18,244 nt of DNA from Bacteroidota bacterium (lineage in GTDB: Bacteria > Bacteroidota > Bacteroidia > Chitinophagales > BACL12), in contig JADJJZ010000002.1 of the NCBI GenBank assembly GCA_016706255.1, positions 1-18,244 on the forward strand. The letters are read 5' to 3'. Each line of letters begins with the position of its first letter. Position 1 is the first letter of the stretch. A program made the translations under genes and the position numbers. Positions 1-8,218 of this stretch are shown piece by piece. Below the pieces are notes generated by a model. The model ran no database searches. It was not told the origin of the DNA and saw only the letters and a program-made list of their open reading frames with translations.

Positions 1-331
1 TAACATTCAAATTTGTTAGTGCTTTATTTAATTTTTCTCTGGTCGGCAAAAACCGATTTACTAAATACCGCATTTGCCCATGCTTTGTAATTATTTTTAT
101 ATTTAATTAATTCATTTTTAAAATAATCAGATTGTAACGACGTCCACATATTCAGCATAGAGTTTTAGCATCGTAGCAAATATTTCTTTATCAATACGTG
201 CATCATATTTTGATAAAACCATTTGCGTTTGACAATAATGTTGTTGCTTCTTTTTTACATCTTCATCAGTTACGGTGTCTGTTGCCCAGCAAGTTTGCAA
301 CTTTTATAATTACTTGAAAAGTTGAGTAATT

Positions 332-745
332 CTACGCCATAAAATGCTTCGGTAGTATAATCGATGAGTTCAGCATATTTTTTATAATCGGTATAAGCAG
401 ATTCATTTCGCTTAATAAATTGGGTGTAATTTTACCTTCATGTGTATTTGCCCATTGCTGAAAACGTTTTTCATAAGTTTGTTTTTCGGTAACAGCATCA
501 TTTAATTTTAATCCAATCATTTCGCCTTTCCATTTTTTATAGGCATTGGCTAAACCACGAACTTTTGATGCATATTTAAGTGTAACAGTATCGTTGCCTA
601 CCATATATTTATTAATAATTTCCAGTCGCTGGTCACGGCAATTAATTCGGTTCGGATTGGTTGTATTTATGGTAAGGTCAACAGCATAAGATGTTAAATA
701 TTCTTGTGTTCTTCCCAGGAAAACCATATACCATTGTAAAATCAT
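332..745 (-). CDS. Internal fragment of S46 peptidase (middle helical region)
   Basis: Open segment of 137 residues whose first third, GRTQEYLTSYAVDLTIN then NPNRINCRDQRLEIINKYM, matches the S46 block after the first catalytic lobe. The following KYASKVRGLANAYKKWKGEMIGL is the family's conserved helical segment. The last residues drift out of homology near 350, and the true frame continues leftwards in another phase. Its Met is an internal residue just before the family's G-x-P-GRTQEY motif. Confidence 0.6.
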   Translation of the reverse strand: MILQWYMVFLGRTQEYLTSYAVDLTINTTNPNRINCRDQRLEIINKYMVGNDTVTLKYASKVRGLANAYKKWKGEMIGLKLNDAVTEKQTYEKRFQQWANTHEGKITPNLLSEMNLLIPIIKNMLNSSIILPKHFMA

Positions 746-807
746 TTTCCTTACATCTTTTAATGAAATAGGAATGCATATCTAGGTTTAAAGGAACATT
801 ATTAGCA

Positions 808-1080
808 TCATAATTTGCGGTTTATTATCTGCACCTGCATATATTCTAAACATACTGAAATCGCCTGTATGTCGCGGCCAAACCCAGTTATCTGTCTCGC
901 CCCAAAATTGCCACTTGAAGGCGGCGCACCAACTAACCTAATATCTTTAAACGTTTCAGTCAGGAATAAATAAAATTCATTACCATAAAAATGCGCGCAG
1001 TTGCTTCGTAATGTGTGCCTTTTTATATTGTTTTTCAAGTTCACGATAGTTGTTTGATATAGCATTTCTTGTTGCTTCAT
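808..1080 (-). CDS. Internal fragment of S46 peptidase
   Basis: Open segment in a different frame from the N-terminal piece. Residues around FYLFLTETFKDIRLVGAPPSSGNFGA match the block of S46 peptidases that normally continues into a GKFGG-DNW-WPRHTGDFS motif. Here that following stretch is garbled (RQITGFGRDIQAISV), which indicates two or more closely spaced indels around 870-910. The ATG given is internal and is not a real start. Confidence 0.55.
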   Translation of the reverse strand: MKQQEMLYQTTIVNLKNNIKRHTLRSNCAHFYGNEFYLFLTETFKDIRLVGAPPSSGNFGARQITGFGRDIQAISVCLEYMQVQIINRKL

Positions 1081-1178
1081 CCAACATTATTATTTAAATA
1101 AGGAATAATACTATCTGTTACATTAAACATGCTGATAATAAATGTAACGGTAAGTCCCGGGCCGGAATTTCTTCGTCT

Positions 1179-1505
1179 TTATTTTTGCCCAAATCCGTCA
1201 CGCAAATAATTATTTTCAAGTGAGCTCAGATTATTTATCGATGAAAATCCGCAGTGATGATTGGTTACAATTAAACCTTCATTTGAAATAACCGCACCAG
1301 TACATCCACCCCCAAATAACACAACTGCATCTTTCATGCTGCTTTTGTTCACGGAATAAATGTCCTCTGCGGTTAGCTTAAAACCATTTGCCCGCATATC
1401 GTCAATATTGAGTTGTTCCAGTAAAATAGGGAGCCACATACCTTCATCTGCCCTTAAACCAAAACTCGAAAGCAACAATAAACCGGCAATAAAAAATTGT
1501 TTCAT
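1179..1505 (-). CDS. N-terminal fragment of S46 peptidase
   Basis: This 108-residue open segment starts with a signal peptide (hydrophobic residues 4-16, probable cleavage after Ala19, before DEGMW). It carries the family's opening block: LTAEDIYSVN at 44-53, FGGGCTG at 64-70 and TNHHCG at 81-86 with the catalytic His. The frame closes at about 1180, where the sequence still reads YLRDGFGQK, as in intact homologues, so the stop is a frameshift product and not a natural end. The ATG follows a long AT-rich leader with no Shine-Dalgarno sequence. Confidence 0.75.
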   Translation of the reverse strand: MKQFFIAGLLLLSSFGLRADEGMWLPILLEQLNIDDMRANGFKLTAEDIYSVNKSSMKDAVVLFGGGCTGAVISNEGLIVTNHHCGFSSINNLSSLENNYLRDGFGQK

Positions 1506-2629
1506 CAGTAAGTATTTTATTTAAAAATGAATGTCAATTGTTGCGAAGATATTAAAGCGTCACCGAAAAAAATGTGATAGTTTGTTAAAATGTGAGAATC
1601 CTTGGGTTTAAGGCATTTCGCCTTGTAATAATGTAAAAGGACAATGCTTTCCCCACTAATTTCTTACCTAAAAACCGCTCAGAATTTCAATTTTATTTAA
1701 TTTTAGGTAAAATTCCACCATGAACACATAATTACCACCTGCTTCTGCTGCGATTTCTGCAGGGCTGCTGTTTAGTCAAACCGCCACCGATCAAAAAAGG
1801 TTTGGCCGGCAATGGAAAATTCACCTAACTATTATGATGTAAAGCCGGTTTACGGAATATATCCACAACCTCGGAAATGGAAAGCGAATTGTTGGGTATC
1901 GAAGCAGAATCCGATGACTTAGGGCGAAATATATGCGTTGGGATTACCTCATGCAATCGAGAGTGAGTCCAAATGGCGAATACCCTAGCCGGGGAGTTAT
2001 TTTTCGCGAGTTTGATGCCGCAAAAGTCACCCGACTCCCGCTAACTACGGTAATCGCAGGAAACTGGGAGCCTGTAGGTGATGCAGAAGTGCCCAACGTC
2101 CGGAGGTGCTGTTGGTCGCATTAATGTGGTGGTTTTTGACCCGATGGATGCAAATACAATTTACGCCGCAGTGCAGACGGCGGATATGGCACACCTGACT
2201 TAGGCGTACCTGGATGCCACTGAGTGATAATATACCTGTAACGCCGCGAATTGCCGATATTGCTATTGATCCGACCAACAACGATGTCATTTATATTTGC
2301 AACAGGTGATGGTTATGGCTGTGAAGCAACCTGGTATCCTGATCAGGATTTTTGGGTGGATTGTATTCCGGAGGTGTATTTAAATCTGTTGACCATGGAG
2401 CGACCTGGCTGCCAACGGATTAAGTTATTTACAAGAAGACAAAATTATTATTCAAGAAATTATTGATTCATCCGGATAATACCGCCGTTTTACTTGCCAC
2501 CAGAGCAGGAATTTATCGCACGGATAATGGTGGTGACACATGGACTCTGGTTGAATCTGCATATTGTTACGATATGGCATTTAATGGTGCCGATCCAAAT
2601 ATTATTTATGCTGTTGGCGATAAAGATTT

Positions 2630-2947
2630 TTGGCTTCTTTAGATGCAGGTTTAACATGGACTGTTGAAGCAAACGATTTAATCGATGTTGATTCAAGAAT
2701 GTCGATTGAAACCACTCCGGATGATCCTGATGTTATTTATATTTTCGGACCGGATAGTGAAATTAAAAGTATTAATGGTGGAATACCTGGATCAATTGAA
2801 GTATTCGGTTATCTCATTACCTATTATGGTTACTGGGATACAGCATTGGGCGTTTCACCTTTTAAATGCAAATTTGGTGTTTTCGGTGGTGTGGAAATTG
2901 TTCGTTCAACAAATGGCGCTTCTTCATGGTCGTTAATTTCTACCTAG
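2630..2947 (+). CDS. Propeller fragment of copy 1
   Basis: A 105-residue open stretch with Asp-box SLDAGLTW at its start, then DSRMSIETTPDDPDVIYIFGPDSE and YYGYWDTALGVSPF, which align with the 5950-6180 part of copy 2. It ends just after an Asp-box-like STNGASSW. The start codon is internal to the ancestral gene. It is useful mainly as the reference frame for the broken region in copy 2. Confidence 0.5.
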   Translation: MASLDAGLTWTVEANDLIDVDSRMSIETTPDDPDVIYIFGPDSEIKSINGGIPGSIEVFGYLITYYGYWDTALGVSPFKCKFGVFGGVEIVRSTNGASSWSLIST

Positions 2948-3685
2948 GCGGATATGGAGATGATAATTATGTGCATTCAGATACAAGGATTTTTATTTGA
3001 TCCAACAAATGTAAATGTCATTTATACCATCTCAGATAGTGGATTTATAAAACCACGGATAAAGGAGCAACATGGACAAATATCAGCGCGGTTTGCGCAT
3101 TGCTCAAATTTATCGCGTTGCATCGTCAACTCTACATCCGATTATGTTTTATTCGGATATCAGATTGCGGGACTATATTATGGGATGGCTCATCGTGGGA
3201 TCGTGTGCAGAGTGGTGATGGAATGGATGGATGATTATTCCAACGACAATCGTTTATATGCATCATATCCTATGGAAAATTAACACGTTCTACAAATTTT
3301 GGAGATACGTGGACCTACTTAATTAATCCCGGAGAAGGAGGTTGGTTAACACCTTATGAAATGGATCCTGTTAATCATTTAATCATGTATTATGGAACAG
3401 AAACGGCATCATAAAAAATCGGATGATGGTGGCAGTTCATGGGACGACCATTCAACAACTTTGGGTGGAACCGTTACAGATATTATTGTAGCACCTTCTA
3501 ATACCAATTATGGGTATGCTTCTGCATTTCAAAATGTTTGTCAGCTCGTTTGATGGCGGAATAAACTGGACCAATATAACAGCAGGTTTGCCAACTGCGG
3601 AATTTGTTTTAATTATATGGCAGTTAGTGACATCGACCCTGCTCTGATTTGGGTTGCCTAAAGTGGTTACAGTGATGGTAATAAA

Positions 3686-4060
3686 GTGTATTTTTCAAAT
3701 GATGCAGGTAATACCTGGACAAATATTTCAGGAACATTACCAAACGTTCCTGTAAATACTATTTTATTTGAAAAAAATTCTACTTCTAACAGATTATATA
3801 TCGGAACTGATTTTGGTGTGTTTACAAAAGATGATGATGAAGCCGACTGGCAGGCATTTATGTCGGGCTTACCAAATGTGATGGTGCATGAATTAACGTT
3901 AAATCCTACCAACAGTAAAATTTATGCTGCAACGTACGGTCGCGGTGTATGGATGTCTGATTATTATGATGTAACAGCACCAACATTATCAATAACTGTT
4001 GCCGATTTATCATTATATCCGGGTGAAACATTAAATGTTTCGTATTCAGCTTTTTGGTGA
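3686..4060 (+). CDS. Last propeller blade and linker fragment of copy 1
   Basis: Open stretch with Asp-box SNDAGNTWTNISGTLPNVP, then LYIGTDFGVFTKDD, GLPNVMVHELTLNP and KIYAATYGRGVWMSDYYD. This is the closing blade and exit segment seen in many Bacteroidota T9SS-exported BNR proteins. It then enters a beta-rich region (TLNVSYSA) and is broken near 4055, where copy 2 continues with a GTYNPGNIFTIQLSD-type sequence. The nominal GTG start is an internal valine codon. Confidence 0.6.
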   Translation: MYFSNDAGNTWTNISGTLPNVPVNTILFEKNSTSNRLYIGTDFGVFTKDDDEADWQAFMSGLPNVMVHELTLNPTNSKIYAATYGRGVWMSDYYDVTAPTLSITVADLSLYPGETLNVSYSAFW

Positions 4061-4084
4061 ATATTTACCGATAATATTTATACA

Positions 4085-4369
4085 GTGGAATTAAGTGATG
4101 CAACAGGTGCATTTATTACACCAACAATAATAGGCAGTTTTATTTCAACCGATTTAACCGGCGTTATCAGTTGCGTAATTCCTGCTGAAACAATAAATGG
4201 AACAGTTTATAGAATGCGCGTAAAAAGTAGTTCACCCGTTGTAATGAGTATTGACAATGGCAGTGATATTAGTATTATTTGCGATAAACCTTCATTGCCT
4301 GTAACAGCAATAGTGACTGCCACTTCAGCCAATTTGCAATGGAGTGGTTCAGCATGCAGAAGCGTATGA
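4085..4369 (+). CDS. Beta-sandwich and FN3-entry fragment of copy 1
   Basis: Open stretch of 94 residues: ELSDATGAFITPTIIGSF, CVIPAETINGTVYRMRVKSSSP, then CDKPSLPVTAIVTATSANLQWSGSAC. It aligns with 7390-7660 of copy 2. The second half is the first strands of a fibronectin-III-like domain. A frameshift at about 4355 separates it from the rest of that domain. Confidence 0.55.
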   Translation: MELSDATGAFITPTIIGSFISTDLTGVISCVIPAETINGTVYRMRVKSSSPVVMSIDNGSDISIICDKPSLPVTAIVTATSANLQWSGSACRSV

Positions 4370-4712
4370 AGTGCAATATAAACCAATACTTGATGCAACA
4401 TGGTTAATAACAACAACAACTTCAACATTTACAACAGTAATAGGTTTAACACCTGCAACCAATTATGAATGGACAGTTAAAACAATTTGTTCTGAATTGC
4501 CCTATGTTACAACTGAAAATGCAGATACTATAACATTTATTACTGCAACAAATAGTGGTATTTTACCGTTAGGATTATCATCATTATTAATTTCACCAAA
4601 TCCACTTACCAGTCAAAGTAATCTTGAATTTGAATTACAAATCCGTAGTGTTACAAATTACTTTAGTAGATATTTCGGTAAAGCAATACGCAACATTTTA
4701 ATGGCAATTTAA
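4344..4712 (+). CDS. FN3 and start of T9SS domain, fragment of copy 1
   Basis: Open stretch with AYEVQYKPILDATW ... TPATNYEWTVKTIC (second half of a fibronectin-III-like domain), then a threonine-rich linker and LSSLLISPNPLTSQSNLEFEL, the opening of a type A T9SS sorting domain. A frameshift near 4650 breaks the sorting domain. Its last strands (LSAGIYSINFKS ... VPLIIE) resume in another frame up to the TAA at 4823. Confidence 0.55.
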   Translation: MVQHAEAYEVQYKPILDATWLITTTTSTFTTVIGLTPATNYEWTVKTICSELPYVTTENADTITFITATNSGILPLGLSSLLISPNPLTSQSNLEFELQIRSVTNYFSRYFGKAIRNILMAI

Positions 4713-5236
4713 ATGCGGTCCACATCAATTTATAATTGAAAAAACGATTTGAGTGCAGGTATATATTCCATTAATTTTAAATCGGATAATGCAGTTTATG
4801 CTGTTCCTTTAATAATTGAGTAATCGGAGCAGATTTGTAAACTATATTCGTTTTCGGCTGTTTTAGTGAAAATTTGTGGCCTGAGATCCTGTTAATAACT
4901 ATTGGGCAACTCTTTAACATTTGTTCAGAAATATGTCATTTTGGAACGACATACTTTCTAAACCCGTTTTTTCAGATTAACTTTAGTAAAATTTTTATAT
5001 TTCAAACATGAAAAAATCTATTCCTTACTCCTCACCCTTGCTACCACACAGTTTCTCTTTGCTCAGGCACCGCCTCAGGTGAAGAAAGACAAACCTGGAT
5101 TACAAAATTCACCTAACTATTACACCGTTCGAAAAACTACCTCAACTACCTGAATTCGTTGGAGGTGGAGTGGTTTGTTGGGACTGGAAATTGAATCTGA
5201 CGACTTGCGTTCCAAGTTCAATCGCTGGGATTATAT

Positions 5237-5539
5237 ATGATGAAAACCCGTGTTGATGAAAATGGTAACTACCCGTTACCTGGTATTTTATTTAAGGAAT
5301 ATGACAATTATCTCAAGACACATCCTTCAGGATTTGCTGCAGGTGAAAGAGCGGCAAACTGGACACCGGTTGGAACTGCCGAAGTGCCCGGATCCGGCGG
5401 GGGAGTAGGTCGCGTGAATGTGATTATGATTGACCCTGTTGACGAAAATACCCTTTATGCAGGAACTGCAGGCGGCGGTTTATGGCGTTCACCTGACTTT
5501 GGTGGAACATGGGTGCCACTTACCGATAATATTCCGTAA
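5237..5539 (+). CDS. N-terminal region and first blade of copy 2
   Basis: Open stretch of 100 residues: TRVDENGNYPLPGILFKEYDNY, NWTPVGTAEVPGSGGGVGRVN and first Asp-box SPDFGGTW. It closes at a TAA in CCGTAACCCG. Copy 1 reads CCTGTAACGCCG here, so three one-base losses between 5530 and 5550 make the stop and then restore the frame (GIADVAVDPTNNDIIYIATGDG follows in the same phase). The nominal ATG is internal; RWDY precedes it in the ancestral protein. Confidence 0.6.
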   Translation: MMKTRVDENGNYPLPGILFKEYDNYLKTHPSGFAAGERAANWTPVGTAEVPGSGGGVGRVNVIMIDPVDENTLYAGTAGGGLWRSPDFGGTWVPLTDNIP

Positions 5540-5646
5540 CCCGGCATTGCCGACGTTGCCGTAGACCCGACAAACAATGATATCATTTATATCGCAACAG
5601 GTGATGGTTACGGTTATGAAGCTACCTGGCAAGCGGATCAGGATTT

Positions 5647-5994
5647 TTGGGGCGGTGTTTACTCCGCGGCGTTTGGAAATCTGTGGATGGCGGTTTAACC
5701 TGGTTACCTACCGGTTTGAGTTATATACAATCTGACCTGTTAATCATACAACGTTTAATTGTGCATCCTGAAAACACCAATATATTATTGGCTGCTACAA
5801 GAGATGGCATTTTCAGAACTACCGATGGGGGAGATACCTGGTCAAGTGTATCTGCAGCACATTGTTACGATTTTGCATTTAAAACAACAGATAATAATAC
5901 AATTTATGCTGTCGGCGACAGAGATGTTTTGGTTTCAGACATAACAGAGTCAACATGGACTGTTTTGGAAGATAATCTTTTATGGAACAGATGA
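5647..5994 (+). CDS. Propeller blades 2-4 fragment of copy 2
   Basis: Open stretch of 115 residues with Asp-boxes SVDGGLTW and TTDGGDTW and a related ITESTW, plus the linkers RLIVHPENTNILLAATRDGIFR and YDFAFKTTDNNTIYAVGDRDV. It joins the upstream frame through a one-base loss near 5670 (TCCGCGGCG against TCCGGAGGTG in copy 1). It ends where GTDDRMSIETT continues in another phase. Confidence 0.6.
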   Translation: MGRCLLRGVWKSVDGGLTWLPTGLSYIQSDLLIIQRLIVHPENTNILLAATRDGIFRTTDGGDTWSSVSAAHCYDFAFKTTDNNTIYAVGDRDVLVSDITESTWTVLEDNLLWNR

Positions 5995-6179
5995 CAGAAT
6001 GTCGATTGAAACTACTGCTGCAATCCAAACGTAATTTATGTGTTTGGGCCTGATGCACAAAATAAAAAAGTTCTGATGGTGGTGGCACCTGGAGCAGCAA
6101 TACTATTGGCGGCGGAACCAATTCTTATTATGGATATTACGATAACGTATTAGGTGTTTCACCTGTTAATGAAGCACTT

Positions 6180-6785
6180 GTGTTTACAGGTGGACTCGAT
6201 ATCGCCCGTTCTACAAACAGTGGTTCATCTTGGTCCAGAAAATCGGATTGGTCAGGCTGGGGCGGCAGCGATTACGTGCATGCCGACCAAAAAGGATTAA
6301 CCGGCGACCCCAAAATGAAAATGGTGTATGCTTGTAATGATGGTGGTGTGTTCAAATCAACTGATAAAGGTGAAACCTGGACAGACATCAGTGAAGGCCT
6401 GAAAGTGGCTCAGATTTACCATTTCTGCTTGCTTACCGTTAATGATATGGTTTTAGGCGGATGGCAGGATAATGGATGTAATTTGTGGGATGGCAGCGAA
6501 TGGGAACGCGTTCAAGGTGGCGATGGTATGGGCGTTATAATCGACTATACTGATGAAGACCGCATGTATGCTTCTTATCAGTATGGTTATGTTTCACGGA
6601 CAACCAATAGTGGTCTTTCCTGGACTGATTTACCTGTAGCGGCGGCGGATGGCTTTACGCCTTTCGTTATGGACCCTGTTGATCATCTTACCATGTATTA
6701 TGGACATCATCCGGTTCAATTCAAAAATCTACCAATGGCGGAACTTCATGGTCAACTTCTGCCGGATTATCCGGAGAAGTTTTGA
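6180..6785 (+). CDS. Central propeller fragment of copy 2
   Basis: The longest clean propeller piece: 201 residues with Asp-boxes STNSGSSW, STDKGETW and TTNSGLSW, and linkers HADQKGLTGDPKMKMVYACNDGGVFK and GGWQDNGCNLWDG. It ends with an out-of-frame tail. Restoring one A in the A-run near 6725 gives KSTNGGTSWSTSAGLSGEV, a further Asp-box that this frame destroys. The nominal start is an internal Met. Confidence 0.65.
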   Translation: MFTGGLDIARSTNSGSSWSRKSDWSGWGGSDYVHADQKGLTGDPKMKMVYACNDGGVFKSTDKGETWTDISEGLKVAQIYHFCLLTVNDMVLGGWQDNGCNLWDGSEWERVQGGDGMGVIIDYTDEDRMYASYQYGYVSRTTNSGLSWTDLPVAAADGFTPFVMDPVDHLTMYYGHHPVQFKNLPMAELHGQLLPDYPEKF

Positions 6786-7497
6786 AATTGCCGTTGCACC
6801 TTCTAACACCAATTATGTTTATGCTTGCCTTTTACAACGTATAAAAGTTTCAACCGACGGTGGTAACTGGACGAATATAACTTCTGGTTTACCACAGGTG
6901 GAATCGGATTTAATTTTTATTGCTGTCAGCGATGAAAATCCGGAACATGTTTATGTTGCTTTAAGTGGTTATGATGATGGCAATAAAGTATATTTTTCAA
7001 GTAATGGCGGTAGCACATGGACAAATATTTCCGGCAGCTTACCAAACGTTCCGGTAAATACCATTGTTTATGAAAATGTGAGCGAAACAAATCGTTTATA
7101 TGTAGGTACCGATTTAGGTGTATTTACACGTGATGATATTACAGCTGAATGGGAACCTTATATGACCGGTTTACCAAATGTAATGGTACATGAATTGGAA
7201 ATTGATTATGCTGAATATAAAATATACGCAGCAACATATGGCCGCAGTGTATGGAAAAGCGATTTATATGATTACATCGCACCTTCATTAAATATAAATG
7301 TTCCTGAACTGGTTTATTGTCCGGATGAAGATTTAAATGTGTCGTATTCTGCAACCGGAACTTACAATCCGGGTAACATATTTACGATTCAATTAAGTGA
7401 TGAAACAGGAAGTTTTGCTGCATCGGTGGACATTGGCAGTCTCGCAACTACTGCTCTAACAGGTGTTGTAGCTGCACCATTCCTGCAACAACCGTAA
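6649..7497 (+). CDS. Last blades and beta-sandwich fragment of copy 2
   Basis: The first 44 residues are an out-of-frame shadow of the preceding fragment. True sequence starts at FEIAVAPSNTNYVYAC, after a T-run (near 6780) that has probably lost one T. It carries Asp-boxes STDGGNW and SSNGGSTW, then LYVGTDLGVFTRDD, GLPNVMVHELEID, KIYAATYGRSVWKSDLYD and a beta-sandwich with ATGTYNPGNIFTIQLSDETG. It ends at a false TAA near 7497. One extra T in GCTGCACC near 7470 would give CTIPATTVNGTNYRMR and continue in frame with the next fragment. Confidence 0.65.
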   Translation: MALRLSLWTLLIILPCIMDIIRFNSKIYQWRNFMVNFCRIIRRSFEIAVAPSNTNYVYACLLQRIKVSTDGGNWTNITSGLPQVESDLIFIAVSDENPEHVYVALSGYDDGNKVYFSSNGGSTWTNISGSLPNVPVNTIVYENVSETNRLYVGTDLGVFTRDDITAEWEPYMTGLPNVMVHELEIDYAEYKIYAATYGRSVWKSDLYDYIAPSLNINVPELVYCPDEDLNVSYSATGTYNPGNIFTIQLSDETGSFAASVDIGSLATTALTGVVAAPFLQQP

Positions 7498-7514
7498 ATG
7501 GAACAAATTACAGA

Positions 7515-8138
7515 ATGCGTGCTGTTGCTTTTGATCCTGATTTCACATTAGTTGGAACAGACAACGGCGCAAATATTACTATCACCTGCAGCAAACCGGT
7601 TTCAATTACAACCGGAACTGTAACTGCAACAACGGCAAATCTTTCATGGGATGCCAGCGTATGTGGTGTAATGTATGAAGTGGAATATAAGGCTGTAGCA
7701 GATGCAACATGGCAAACTACAACAACTGCTGCAACATCAATAACCATTTCCGATTTATCACCAAGTACAGCTTACGAATGGGCTGTGCGCACCATTTGTG
7801 TTGAATCACCATTAGTTGAAACAGCATATACTTCAACCGATGAATTTATTACCGGACAAAACAGTATCGATAACATAACAGGATTAAATGATTTACAAAT
7901 TTTCCCTAACCCTGTTACAACTGCTGCAACCATCGAATTTAATTTAACCACATCAACCGATTTAAATATCGAATTACTCGATATCACAGGTCAGGTAGTT
8001 AAGGTAATTCAGAATGGTAATTTAAATGCCGGCTTACATACCTACACAATCGAAAGAAAAGACCTCAGCGCCGGCGTTTACACCCTCCGCCTCCGCAACG
8101 GTGAACAAGTAGCCTCAAGAAATATTGTAGTAGAATAA
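7515..8138 (+). CDS. FN3 domain and intact T9SS type A sorting domain, C-terminal fragment of copy 2
   Basis: This 207-residue open stretch is the C-terminal part of the paralogue. Residues about 30-110 form a fibronectin-III-like domain (TATTANLSWDASVCGVMYEVEYK ... PSTAYEWAVRTIC). Residues about 125-207 are a complete type A T9SS sorting domain: LNDLQIFPNPVTT, IELLDITGQVVK, LNAGLHTYTI, LSAGVYTLRLRNG and the closing NIVVE. Such domains direct outer-membrane translocation and are removed by the PorU sortase. The stop at 8136-8138 is natural, and a strong terminator follows 35 bases later. Confidence 0.75.
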   Translation: MRAVAFDPDFTLVGTDNGANITITCSKPVSITTGTVTATTANLSWDASVCGVMYEVEYKAVADATWQTTTTAATSITISDLSPSTAYEWAVRTICVESPLVETAYTSTDEFITGQNSIDNITGLNDLQIFPNPVTTAATIEFNLTTSTDLNIELLDITGQVVKVIQNGNLNAGLHTYTIERKDLSAGVYTLRLRNGEQVASRNIVVE

Positions 8139-8173
8139 ACATTTCCGTCACAACGGATTAAAATATTAATCCC

Positions 8174-8210
8174 AAAAAAAATGGTCGTTATCAAACGGCC
8201 ATTTTTTTTT
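8174..8210 (+). terminator. Rho-independent terminator after the propeller gene, probably bidirectional
   Basis: The stem ATGGTCGTT pairs with AACGGCCAT (one G-U pair) around the loop ATCA, flanked by eight A on the left and nine T on the right that extend the stem and supply the U-tract. Because the left flank is an A-run, the minus-strand copy also ends in a U-tract. The same hairpin could therefore stop recN transcription, after it has crossed the 87-bp array. Confidence 0.85.
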
Positions 8211-8218
8211 ATACAATA

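Larger units (their letters stand above)
1..1505 (-). pseudogene. S46 family dipeptidyl-peptidase (DPP7/DPP11-like), frameshifted and cut by window edge
   Basis: Secreted serine aminopeptidase family that releases dipeptides from oligopeptides in the periplasm. Three reading frames on the minus strand together give a collinear S46 protein: signal peptide, then DEGMWLP, LTAEDIYSVN, FGGGCTGAVIS and TNHHCG (which holds the catalytic histidine), later FKDIRLVGAPPSS, then GRTQEYLTSYA and NPNRI. Near the left edge KYDARIDKEIFATMLKLYAE and SKSVFADQ are still recognisable. The catalytic serine region lies beyond the window start. At least four frame changes are needed (near 1180, 900, 750 and 330, plus more below 330), so as written the gene cannot make the enzyme. 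Frame loss could be true decay or sequencing indels; I favour sequencing indels because the protein motifs on each side of the breaks are well kept. Confidence 0.85.
1720..4823 (+). pseudogene. Secreted Asp-box beta-propeller protein with T9SS sorting domain, copy 1 (multiply frameshifted)
   Basis: First of two tandem paralogues, each about 3.1 kb (roughly 1,040 residues if intact). The ATG at 1720 opens a signal-peptide-like stretch that needs a frame change to read through (AISAGLLFSQT in one phase). It continues with RWDYLMQSRV and then Asp-box blades typical of BNR/sortilin propellers: SLDAGLTW, STNGASSW, SFDGGINW and SNDAGNTW. A linker with KIYAATYGRGVWMSDYYD, a fibronectin-III-like domain and a C-terminal T9SS region (LSSLLISPNPL ... 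LSAGIYSINFKS) follow. The TAA at 4821-4823 ends the last frame. At least ten frame changes occur. Such proteins are exported by T9SS and held at or released from the surface; ligand or enzymatic activity cannot be inferred. Copy 2 at 5008 aligns block for block. Confidence 0.8.
5008..8138 (+). pseudogene. Secreted Asp-box beta-propeller protein with FN3 and T9SS sorting domain, copy 2 (frameshifted)
   Basis: Paralogue of 1720-4823. The ATG at 5008 runs out of frame after six codons. Adding one A to the A-run at 5011-5016 gives a perfect signal peptide, MKKIYSLLLTLATTQFLFAQ, followed by APPQVKKDKPG. Eight Asp-boxes can be read: SPDFGGTW, SVDGGLTW, TTDGGDTW, STNSGSSW, STDKGETW, TTNSGLSW, STDGGNW and SSNGGSTW. 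Then come the KIYAATYGRSVWKSDLYD exit segment, a beta-sandwich, a fibronectin-III-like domain and an intact type A T9SS domain (LQIFPNPV ... LLDITGQVV ... LSAGVYTLRLRNG ... NIVVE). Frame losses lie near 5016, 5130-5235, 5535, 5670, 5990-6070, 6725, 6780 and 7470; several sit in homopolymers. Likely a real intact gene with base-call errors, though true decay is not excluded. Binding partner or activity unknown. Confidence 0.82.

Noticed and set aside
2045..2290. Minus-strand and alternate-frame ORFs across both propeller copies
   Set aside because: They lie opposite Asp-box coding sequence and show no domain signals; they arise because the true frame is broken.
4824..5007. Gap between the two propeller genes as a promoter or RNA site
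   Set aside because: It is AT-rich with a TATATTTC box next to the ATG, but no -33 element at the right spacing and no stable hairpin or RNA gene was seen.
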